Of a DNA stretch of 64,000 nt, positions 54,195 to 64,000 are shown piece after piece. The stretch lies in NCBI RefSeq assembly GCF_910592395.1, contig NC_088318.1:10418349-10482348 (forward strand), read 5' to 3'. Made by a program: the position numbers and the translations under genes. Within the stretch, counting starts at the first letter, position 1; each line of letters opens with the position of its first letter. The DNA comes from Lineus longissimus. Taxonomy: Eukaryota > Nemertea > Pilidiophora > Heteronemertea > Lineidae. The notes under the pieces are model-generated. The model was not told where the DNA came from. It saw nothing but the letters and a program-made list of their open reading frames with translations, and did not search any database.

Positions 54195-56450
54195 AATGTT
54201 CACTGAACCCTGCGGGAGGACAGCTCAGACTATGATGAGAAATATCTCTCTGATACGGTATGAATAGACAAGAGATGACATCCCAGGCCGGGCTCATTGT
54301 ATGAAGGGCCTGATTGATTGATTGATTCAAGCATTTGAAAATTGCACTTTGTATTTAGGGCACACTTTTTTGATGAATTGGATTACGAAACCTGTGTGGG
54401 TGGGACGGGAATAAAAAAAATTGTTTTTTTTTCTTCAGTCTCGAAACCTATGTGAGGAGGGAATTTAAAAAAATTCCATTAGACTCAAAATCTATGTGGG
54501 GCAGGGGAAATAAAATAAAAACATGCTTATTTTTTATTAATTTTAGTCTCGGATCATACAAGGGGAACCAAAAAAATTTAAATTGGTTGAAATTTGTCGT
54601 CTTGAAAAATCTTTTTTATTTCTCTATTTTTTTTGGTCGGGAAGAAGAAAAAAAGTGTGTCAAAAACTGTCGTCAGGACTTTTTTCCACTTTCCAGAAAA
54701 TGACCCCAGGGGGATTCGTAATCCAACAAATAAAATAATGTGGCCTGAGGGCCTGCTCCATTTGCTCAAAGATTTAAAAATTAAACTTTCATTTGAGAGT
54801 TTCTAATTGTGTAAGTACGAACTGAGTATAAATTTCAACGGTGCAGTTTTGTAAAGTGATAATGGTATGCAAAACTTGTAACTGCCAAGTTTCAGGAAAT
54901 TTGCATGCATAATAACTGCACTACAGTAATTTTCATTTCTATGTTCATGAGTCATGCGAAAATGAAATGAATGTGGGTGTCTAGAGAACATGTTCTACGA
55001 GCAGTCTCAGTTGATATGAGGTGCCGCTGCCGATGATCAGATCGTGAAATGTCATGACTAAGATTTGTCTGATAAGGTGTGAATAGACTAGAGATGACAC
55101 TGGTGATCCCAGTATGACTCTTTGTGTTATATATAGATATATTAGAGTAAAATAAACGTGTTACCAGCAGTCTCAATTGATATGAGGTGCTGCTGGTGAT
55201 TACGAAGTGTAATATAAGCCTCACAAAGACGGCTCAGACTAAGATGGCAAATATCTGTCTGATAAGGTATGAATGAAGAAGAGATGACAATATTAACCCG
55301 AGGCAGATTCTGACGTGACTCTTTGTATTAAAGACTAAGAGTACATGTTTATGTATCAGAGAAAAATCAAATGTATGTACCAGCAGTCCCCATTAACATG
55401 AGGTGCTGTTGGTGGTCATGGAACTCATACGTTACGGATTTCCGGATTTTGGCCAAAAAATGCATTTAAGTACGGTGTTACGGATTCATCATAAACAATT
55501 ATGATTAAAAAAAGGTCTTTTTTTCTCGTTCTGCCTGTTAAGCACGCCCGGTCTGCTTTTCATCTGTAACCTTCGGGCATGAGTCTTACGCAAGTCACAT
55601 ATTTACGCCTTTTTTGAATACATTATAATACATACATAGTAAGCGACCATTTGCTTTTGCGTTGCGCAGGACTCTCTCTAACATGATGGATTTCGATTCC
55701 ATGCAGCGTTTGTCAGTCAATTTTTTGCTATTTTTTCAGGTGACTTTAAAAAAAGAAGTATTGTCAAAGTTACTGTGTTTTGCAGTTGATGTTAACGCGG
55801 AGATGGAGCTTTATTAGTCCTTCTGAAGGAACTCAAAAATCTACTGAAAGATGTGATAATTGGTCATTTATGTGTTCCTGAAACACCCTCTCAAAATGTG
55901 GAAAAATAGACAAATTAAGGGGGAAAATACTAAAGGGGCTATTTAGGGGTTGGCGGCTCTGCTCATATCATGTGATCCATGCAGGGACGATGGCCCTGAC
56001 TATTAACCATTTAGCCCTCCTAACGCCTGTGGACGTCCGCAGTTTTCCCCTCAAACGCCTGTGGACACTGGCGATTTTGGTGACATCGGTTGTCAAAATG
56101 TTGAATCAAAACATCATTCCTCTTAAGCCTAATACGGAGCCTAAAAATTAAAATGCTGGCGTGCTAAAGGGTAAAGATGGAAATATGCCAAGTGTCTGAT
56201 AAAATGAAGATGGTAATCCGAGGCTCATCCCAGTGTAACTCATTGTGTATGAATCACCCTGAAAATGTTCTAATTGATGTTACGACAAGACAGTCTCTCT
56301 TGATCTAAAAAAAATTGTGTGATAAGGTACAAATTGGGAAAAGAAGACACTTGCATGATCCCAAGCTAATCCCAAAGTTACTCATTATGTATGGAGACAT
56401 CGGCAGGAAAGAAAATATTGGAACCCGGAATTGCTGATAATTGGCTTAAG
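54195..56450. repeat. Degenerate repeats of about 170-200 bp
   Basis: GGCTCAGACTA, TCTGTCTGATAAGGTATGAAT, AGAGATGACA, CCAGTATGACTCTTTGTGTTA and CAGCAGTCTCAATTGATATG recur in the same order near 54225, 55050, 55225 and in weaker form near 56175 and 56310. The array is diverged and interrupted. A separate small block at about 55990-56175 has CCATTTAGCCC and GGCGTGCTAAAGGG ends. Confidence 0.65.
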
Positions 56451-57481
56451 TTTGACAGGTATAACAGTGTCAAATTGCTGTTTGTGCTACACGATGTACC
56501 AAGGAAACTCTTCTTGATGAAACTGAGGAACCTGCGTTTTGACTAAATCATCCAGGTGACGCTGTGAGTAAAGCCTTGACCATATTGACTATTCTTACTC
56601 CCATCGGAGTTCCACAATTATCTCTCATCTCTCAGCGTGAATGTCTCGTTCTCTTGGTTAGCGATAGTCTTACTATTGGGTTGTCGATTATCAACTCAAC
56701 CGACCAATTGTGGAAATGATGGAAGCTGGTGTAATCAAGTGCCGTCTCGCTCTCAATCGTGTCAATATCACCGATCTTCGCAGTTGTTGACTTGAAAGTG
56801 ATGGCCGAACTCTGACTTCACCTGATGAGGACTTCTTTTGCCTTGTGTTGGGGTATAAGCAGTTAGGGGACTCCACGGATTTCACCAGTTTGCCTTTAAT
56901 GTAGTGGTAAGATTCACAGCTTAAGGAAGTATAAACAGTCAGAAACTTTAACTCTAAGCTGCATGTCCAGGGCTTTTTATTAACCCATCCCATGTGAAAA
57001 GAATTGTTAACACAACATACATAGTGTTGCACTATGGATAGGAACGAGGTAACATGTAACTTCCTGTCAGAATGCAGCCATGTGGGGTGGGCATCAGGGC
57101 CAATGACTGTCTTTGTTGGTTAGGAGACATAATTTAGACTTTGTCGCTTCTGACATTTTTGCCATTGAGTTTGTCTATATTTAGACTCGGTTAGGAAAAT
57201 TGGCCTAACCTTCTTAAATTGCTGAAAAATGTCGCTGGATTCATCAAGTTGTAGCCGTCAATTTGGAGAAGACGTATAGAGCCATAGATCCTTTAGGTTT
57301 GGACATAATCCGATTTCATGTTTTCATATCCCGTGTTTGGACCACAGAGTGTCTGAATTCAGAAACATTTGTGAATTGAGACTTCTCCCGAACTGTTCAG
57401 AAATACACCTACCTTCTACTACCACAGATGGGTTTTTGGGTATCATGTTGCTTAGATGTATGCAGCAGTGCTTGAAAATTA

Positions 57482-58428
57482 CAATGAGTAATCTCTATAA
57501 TCCAATGGGCAATCTCAATAATCCAATGGGCAATCTCAATAATACAATGGCCAATCTCAATAATCCAATGGGCAATCTCAATAATCCAATGAGCAATTTC
57601 AATAATCCAATGGACAATCTCAATAATTCAATGGGCAATCTTAACAATCCAATGGGCAATCTTAATAATCCAATGGGCAATCTCAATAATCCAATGGACA
57701 ATCTCAATAATCCAATGAGCAATTTCAATAATCCAATGGACAAGCTCAATAATCCAATGGGCAATCTCAATAATCCAATGAGCAATCTCAATAATCCAAT
57801 GGGCAATCTCAATAATCCAATGAGCAATTTCAATAATCCAATGAGCAATTTCAATAATCCAATGGGCAATCTTAACAATCCAATGGGCAATCTCAATAAT
57901 CCAATGGGCAATCTCAATAATCCAATGGGCAATCTCAATAATCCAATGAGCAATTTCAATAATCCAATGGACAATCTCAATAATCCAATGGACAATCTTA
58001 ATAATCCAATGGGCAATCTTAATAATCCAATGGGCAATCTCAATAATCCAATGGACAATTTCAATAATCCAATGGACAATCTCAATAATTCAATGGGCAA
58101 TCTTAACAATCCAATGGGCAATCTTAATAATCCAATGGGCAATCTCAATAATCCAATGGACAATCTTTACAGTCCAATGGGCAATCTTAATAATCCAATG
58201 GGCAATCTCAATAATTCAATGGGCAATCTCAATAATCCAAAGGGCAATCTGAACAATCCTATCGGCAATCAAAATAATCCAATGGGCAATCTCAATAATC
58301 CAATGGGCAATCTCAATAATCCAACAATAATCCAATGGGCATTCTCAATAATCCATCCAATGGGCAATCACAATAATCCAATGGGCAATCTCAATAATCC
58401 TATGGGCAATCTCGATAATCCAGATTAT
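57482..58428 (+). repeat. 21-bp minisatellite, about 45 copies
   Basis: Head-to-tail copies of a 21-bp unit around AATCCAATGGGCAATCTCAA fill about 950 bp, with a few variants (GAGC, GGAC or TTTC in place of GGGC or CTC) and one disrupted unit at about 58321-58360. All frames of this unit that lack a stop stay open because 21 is a multiple of three; the plus frame reads NNPMGNL and the minus frame LPIGLLR. There is no intron-exon context or conserved flanking protein. Confidence 0.95.
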
Positions 58429-58439
58429 TGATATTTGCC

Positions 58440-59565
58440 AGTGATGTTTTAAATCTAACATGTCTGTGAAAAGACCAGAAAAGCAAATATTGGCAACTTT
58501 TTTTTATCCAGAGATCTTCTTTCAGATTTCATGTGATAAATGATTGGGCTGATTTCATTGGTTTGGTCTGAACATTCAGCTGTCACATTTTACAACGAGA
58601 AAATAGATCAAAGTCCATATCAACTTAGCTTTCCCTTCCCCATTGTTTCCCTCTGTACAACAATGCACAGTGCAACCCACCTAATGTACAGATAATTTTG
58701 GCTCAAGTTTCTCGAAACAGATTTGCATGATGATGAAATTGCTGTCCATGAAATATGAATGCTGCAGTGATTTTGAAAATGTTATTGAAAATTTGTGCTT
58801 TTTGAGAAAAGTTGCTCCACGATCTAGGAAAAATTGGACCAAGGTTCATATTATTAGATTCATCAATTTTAATCTCTCATTTTACAGTTCACAGAAACTG
58901 CAATCCCCTCAGTTGATTCTTGATGGGTCGTTTATCATCACTTTCATGCACTTGGCTGCATCTGTTCATGAAATATATTAACAAATGCTGTTGCTGCCGG
59001 GAAGGTAGCAAAGAACAGCAATGTCTTGAAATATTCACATGATCCTGAAGAAGGAGACAAAAGTCTTACTTTATTCGATAAGCTGTCCCGAAACACATTT
59101 CGCTGAAGTATTACTCTAGCTGAGCGAAAATGCCGAAGACGTCAATGCTAGTTAAAAATTTACGGAGCGCAAAAAATATCTGTAGCCTTGAAAATGACAG
59201 TCTGCAGACCACGTTTTAATTTGCATCTCACCTTTTGGTAGCAGCTATTAAATTCATTTTCATTTTGTTTTGAAAAAGACAGGATAAAGCTTTCAGTCTT
59301 TTGTTTTACAAATTGCTGTGTGTGATCGATGAAATGATTTTCATTTTTTTGGGGTGCATATCTGGTTGGTTATCTCCTGTGCAGATGACTGATTTTGTTT
59401 TTGCAATATGGCAAACATGGCATGGGGTAAATGATGAATTGGCATAAGGACAGCTATGTGGAAAAAACGTTAGACATGTATCGGCATGCAGGTGGGAGTC
59501 TCGGCTCTAGTGTGCACATTTGTAGAAGAGGCGGAGGGAGTACTGAAAATTTGAGACGTACTACA
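58440..59565. other. No gene seen
   Basis: AT-rich sequence after the minisatellite; no recognisable protein segment, RNA gene or element boundary. Confidence 0.5.
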
Positions 59566-59570
59566 ATGTA

Positions 59571-59754
59571 CAGTGGAACCTCCCTTAACAGACACCTCTC
59601 TATTAAGGACAACCTCTCTAATATCAATAAAGACACTAGGTTTGGTCCCAAATTGGTTGTTTCCACTCAATTTAACCTCTCTAATCAGGCCACCTCTCTA
59701 TGTAGGACAACACTTATCAGTCCTGAGGGTGTCCTTAATAGAGAGGTTCTACTG
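59571..59754. mobile_element. Mariner-type short element, copy 3
   Basis: Termini CAGTGGAACCTCCCTTAACA and AATAGAGAGGTTCTACTG, with the same internal AATTTAACCTCTCTAATC block as copy 1 (22236). It is the longest of the three copies. Confidence 0.8.
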
Positions 59755-59944
59755 GACTGTATACTAGATAAACAGCCCCTTATGGAAAAGGTATACTTCG
59801 TAGTAGAAAAGGAGTAATAGAAAGTTGAACTGTTTTCAGTTAGTTGCATCATATCATTATGTGGATTGTTACCATTACAGTTGTATGACTGTTTGTCTTG
59901 TGAAAGTTAAGTCAGATAGCTGGCACAATTTTTAAACACCCTAC

Positions 59945-60190
59945 TATGGTCTAGTAGCCTGGACTCTAGGCTGGTGGTCACGTGGCCTAGGCCCCACATT
60001 CAGACCCCACAGTCGTCATGAGATGCTAGGCAGGTCTCTTTGTGTAACTTGCCTTACTCCACCCAGGTTGTAGCCCCGACAGACCAGCTTATCTAAGTTT
60101 TACAAAAAAGTTTCAGTACAGTCTGGGGTTAAAGTGAAAAGCCAGTCCTCCACCATTATTGATGTTGTTGATATCATAGAATAAACCCTC
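59945..60190 (+). mobile_element. tRNA-type SINE, second family
   Basis: A tRNA-like head (TAGCCTGGACTCTAGGCTGG, then CATTCAGACCCCACAGTCGT in the B-box position) is followed by TACTCCACCCAGGTTGTAGC, a motif common in animal SINEs. The end is not sharply defined. Confidence 0.55.
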
Positions 60191-62870
60191 AACTTGAACT
60201 TCAACTTAAGCCTCTTACAATCTCCACTGATTCAGCTTGCTAAGAAATTAAGACTCACTTTTTCAAATGATTTTTTATAGAGTGCTCCTCAGTAATAATG
60301 ACTTTTAAAGTTTTCATTTCTTAATGGCGTTTATGATGTGATGTAGGAGTGGCTTCTGAATTGAAAAAACAGCCTTGAGATGATGCTTGGATATTCAAGT
60401 CCTCCTCGCCTATCAAATTAAGCACTTTGACATAGCAGGCATGCAAACGGCCCTAAAATTCCCTAAAATTTCAGCCTTTTCTACCAATTTTCCTAAAATA
60501 TCCCAATTTTTCTTTCGGGTAACAACCGCACCGCACCGCATCGCATCCTCTCTCTGGTTGGCAAGATGGCAGAGACTCTAAATCTGATGTTTGAAAAGTG
60601 AAGTGCAACCATTATGTCTTGCTGAGGGATATCAGCTTCATGTGGTGTCTCACATGCTTTCTTTGCACCTCAAAGGGTAAACGGTAACTGGGTATAGTAT
60701 ATTGTTTCTCAAGAGGTAAGCCTGTTTGTGCTATGCATAAGATCTACGGAAGTACCTGTAGTATGGAAACATAAAAAAATATCAGCATTATAACCTTCAA
60801 ATTGTGCTAAAACATCCTAAATTTGAGCCCAATTATCCCTAAAAATCCCTAATATTAAAAAAGAAAAATATTTCAGTGTTTTCAACATGTTCAAGGTTGT
60901 TGAACAGTAGCATGGTACAGTCAACCAACTATTGTTTTACGATTGTGTACTTTTGACGCAATAAGTGTTAAAAGGCTTGTCGAAATTTACAATCCTGTAT
61001 AATGTTTTATCACTTAATCCAAATCCGAACATGAAATGATATTCCTAGTATCTTGACTCAAAATAATCATTATATTGGGTTGTTCTTACAAGGTTTCCCA
61101 AATGTCTCTTTAGATTACTGGGGCAAGTTATAATTATTACATTGGTATGCAGCACTGACTTGTAAGATTTCCTGACTTAATGAAATTCAGATAGTGCGTT
61201 AGCTATTTCTCATCGGAATGGGCTATTATGGATTGATGGACGGTCGTTATGTCCTTGATATCATTCGATTTTGTATAAATATTGATAGCTTTTGGCAGGA
61301 TATTGGATACTGGGTTTTTTAGTTTCTGCCAAAGTACAGAAGGGTGCTGGTTTCAATCTGGAGCTGGGTGTTTTTATCCAGGACACATTGGACCTTATCA
61401 CACTCATGACCAATGGCCTTGTTTAAAATATCTTTGCAATTGATTGGAAGGAGTCGAGGTATAAACGTAAAAATGTGCTCAGGGAGAAGAGCGCCTCGAC
61501 GGAAGTAGAATCATTTTGAAGCATTGTATCATTCAAAACCAAGTATTCGGCAATGTGATCTCCATGATTATCCTTCAGATTGCTGTCCTGAGGGACCTTC
61601 TCAAATTCCATGCCATGAACGATTAAATGATAATTGATCTGAGAGGGGAGGGGAGGGGGGCATTAAAAGTCATGACTGGCCATTTGTCTCATTTGCCTTT
61701 TTTGCTTCAGCTGGAAAGAAGTTACACAAAACCCCAGTTTTCTCCTCCATAAACAGTTTTATGATGTCATTCAGTATACAAATATGCATGCTGAGGCTAT
61801 GGTTACCACAATTTCATGAATATGCCTTACAATATTTACTGAATAAGGTGATGAAGTGAATGAGTAGATGATGCTTGTTCCACTCTTTCGTCTTCTCGAG
61901 GAAGGAGGACTGGAGAAAGATGAAGCAATTTTGTCTTGTGGCTTCAAGGTGTTTCGAGATCGTCCCTAATCCACAATATGTCTGTCATAGATTGCTATTT
62001 GCTTCTCACATCGTCATGAATGTTTGCTTATCCTTGTTATCTCTAGTATCCTTGTCCATTTCTGTGTTACTGACATTAGCAGGTTTTCCTGATTCCAGGC
62101 CGTTTGCGCTCGGCTAATTGCTAAAAGTCTCCTGCAAATATTTGGCCATCCCCTTACCTAATCTGTTCCTTTCAGTATTGACCTTGCCAGGATAAGATCA
62201 TTCTTCCTTTGGCAGCAATGATCAAATGAGACCAATTCAATAGTCTTGGGCGCCTCGAGGTCAAAAATGATAAAAATGATAAAAATCTTTGGTGACAGAA
62301 AGGCGCCTTTCAAACTGAGTGTCAATTTTTCTCGATCAGAGAAAACGGTTTTGTTGCCAAGTTATATTACATGATCCAAATGAGTCTTTTGTCACTATGT
62401 TGCTGTATTGGAGAAGTGATTAGTCACCATATTGGCTGTCCCCGCTTGGCTCATCCTTTCCAATATTGATAGTACCAAGTACATGTACTTATTGTTGTCC
62501 CTTTGGGCCATTCCTCTAATTTCTGCAAATATTAGGTAATCAATATCTTGTCGCCAGAAGAGGAGACAAAATGCTTTGAATCGATATTGTCATTTCTAAG
62601 GAGACAAAATGCTTTTAATCGATATTGTCAAACCTTTCGCGTCATGCAAGTGCACTCCCGAGTTGAGCTATTTCCAATGTCGCCATAGTATTAAGGTCAT
62701 CAAGCGCCTTCAGCATGACGTCATGGTGAAGGTATGAGTTTCTGCACAGCATGTTGTCCTGCAGCGATCCACACAGAACTGATCTCTTCAAGAGGTTTCA
62801 CTTGAGTCGAGTAATGATCAAAAATCGAAAAGCAGGGTAATTCAGTCAGAGTTTGAATTTTTCTATGTGC
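60191..62870. other. No gene seen
   Basis: Mostly unique AT-rich DNA. CCCTAAAATT and similar motifs recur around 60450-60500 and 60800-60850. A 30-bp direct duplication AGGAGACAAAATGCTTTGAATCG-like lies at about 62560-62625. No coding segment recognised. Confidence 0.45.
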
Positions 62871-62875
62871 TATTT

Positions 62876-63335
62876 TTAGCTCACCTGGGTGAGCTTATGT
62901 CGTCATGTCTTGTCCGTCCGTCGTCCGTAGACAATGGTGGCAGGTTTGCTATCTCTTGAGTCCAGAAAGTTGAAACTTGGTGTGTGTATGTCTTATGACA
63001 ACTTGATTTTACACACAAAAAATCATCGCTACTTGACCTACTTTCTGGGCTCCAGGCGGCCATCTTTGAAAACCTTATTTTGTCAATATCTCGTGAACAC
63101 TGATGGCTAGAACCATGAACTTTTTTCTGTCAATACTACTGATGAGACTACATAACATAATATACAGGTTTTTGATTTGACCTACTTTTGAAGGTCACAG
63201 AGGTCAAACTCTAAAAGTGTCATTGATAGTGCCACATTTTGTCATATTAAAAAGCCAATTTAACCTCCATGTCTCATTTCATCTACCACTAAATCATTCC
63301 CAGGTGAGCACAATGTCCTAGGACATTTCATTAAT
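62876..63335 (+). repeat. GTCCGTCGTC-family element, short copy with AGGTCA-CAG-AGGTCA
   Basis: Starts TTTTTAGCTCACCTGGGTGA, includes GTCCGTCCGTCGTCCG, the CTCCAGGCGGCCATCTT block and AGGTCACAGAGGTCA (63192-63206), and ends CAGGTGAGCACAATGTCC followed by GGACATTTCATTA. Confidence 0.82.
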
Positions 63336-64000
63336 GATGGAAACTGCTCTGTTCTCTTGGAGTTAAATGTGATTGGGCAGCGAACAGCTTGGTAGGTCCT
63401 TAGGAGTAGACAGATCTGATTTCAAGTCAGGTAAATGTAATTATTCTCTGAAAGAATTGTTCCAATGTTCCTGATTTGTTGACCACTTGCGCCTGACAAG
63501 TTGCAAGGTCTGCACAAATTGGGTGATTTGTTCAGAATGAGTAAGAGTCAAAAAGCAGTGTGGGTTATCAGCATTCCGAGGATACGAGTACATATCGGAC
63601 AACAGATGTCCATTCAAACATGAGGTGGGCTACTGAAGATGGGGTGGTCAGGGGACGGTCGTAGTCCCTCTAAAGCCATTTGACGTCACCATTATGACAG
63701 ATCAATCCGAGTCGTCACTACATGACGATTGTGACGAGGTCGCACAAGGGGTAGAGTGAATCGGTCAAATAGTTCTCCTAAAAATAATCTTACATTTCGA
63801 TATTTGTGCAATCATTTCTCCATAGATTGTCCTTATTAAGTTCAATAAGTTGATAAAGAATGTTTGTGGCTGATGTTATCGTTTGAATCACATTTTTTGA
63901 AAAATCCTTTTGAGTCGAGGTCAGAGAAATAGATTTTGGCACCATATGACGTCACCAATGGCGGATTTGCGATGGAGTTGCGAGTGAACAGATGTCATGT
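63336..64000. other. No gene seen
   Basis: No coding segment or repeat recognised up to the window edge. Confidence 0.45.

Larger units (their letters stand above)
45584..64000 (+). other. No further CPSF1 exon recognised; very long intron or interrupted gene
   Basis: The exon at 45583 ends in a good donor (GTAGGC) at the point where the family continues with a conserved CDSxLNIGPC-type segment. I scanned the translated frames to 64000 and saw nothing resembling the remaining roughly 970 residues. The region is filled by repeats annotated separately. Either the intron exceeds 18.4 kb or the assembly is broken. Confidence 0.55.

Noticed and set aside
56691-57032. 113-codon minus-strand frame
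   Set aside because: No similarity to a known protein and no supporting features; likely chance.
57337-58431. 364-codon frame of NNPMGNL repeats as a protein-coding gene
   Set aside because: It is explained by a 21-bp minisatellite without stops; the minus strand is equally open and no conserved flanking protein or splice context is present.

Overview
This is nuclear DNA from a multicellular animal. The coding signal lies in short exons bounded by GT-AG introns, the introns are long and AT-rich, and more than half of the window is dispersed or tandem repeat. The gene set (a STAT, a secretory cyclophilin and CPSF1), an intact BEL/Pao retrotransposon and dense families of short inverted-repeat elements and tRNA-type SINEs suggest a marine invertebrate. 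I cannot fix the phylum from sequence alone.

Layout. (1) 274-20351, plus strand: twelve exons of a STAT transcription factor, from the coiled coil to the stop codon; the 5' exons lie left of the window. One intron holds a complete BEL/Pao element (4797-12774) with two LTRs, a 5-bp target duplication and an uninterrupted 1,789-codon Gag-Pol frame. Other STAT introns hold a SINE, small inverted-repeat elements and a nested fold-back structure. (2) 20352-27212: intergenic or untranslated DNA with several inverted-repeat elements and two tandem arrays. (3) 27213-32781, minus strand: a secreted cyclophilin with a signal peptide. Its third coding exon exists in two homologous versions 45 nt apart, which looks like a mutually exclusive exon pair. 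(4) About 32,800-34,036: a head-to-head intergenic region, probably a shared promoter. (5) 34069-45583, plus strand: twelve exons encoding the first 464 residues of CPSF1, the large subunit of the mRNA cleavage and polyadenylation factor. (6) 45584-64000: no further CPSF1 exon was recognised. The stretch is repeat-rich and is either a very long CPSF1 intron or a break in the gene; it includes a 21-bp minisatellite of nearly 1 kb.

The three host genes are not a functional cluster: STAT is a signalling transcription factor, the cyclophilin a protein-folding enzyme of the secretory pathway, and CPSF1 an RNA 3'-end processing factor. The strongest candidate novelty is the cyclophilin exon pair. 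Its two versions change the active-site A-N-A loop and the gatekeeper pocket, while the very short intron between them should prevent joint inclusion. The near-identical LTRs mark the BEL/Pao insertion as recent, and it ends only 47 nt before a STAT splice acceptor.
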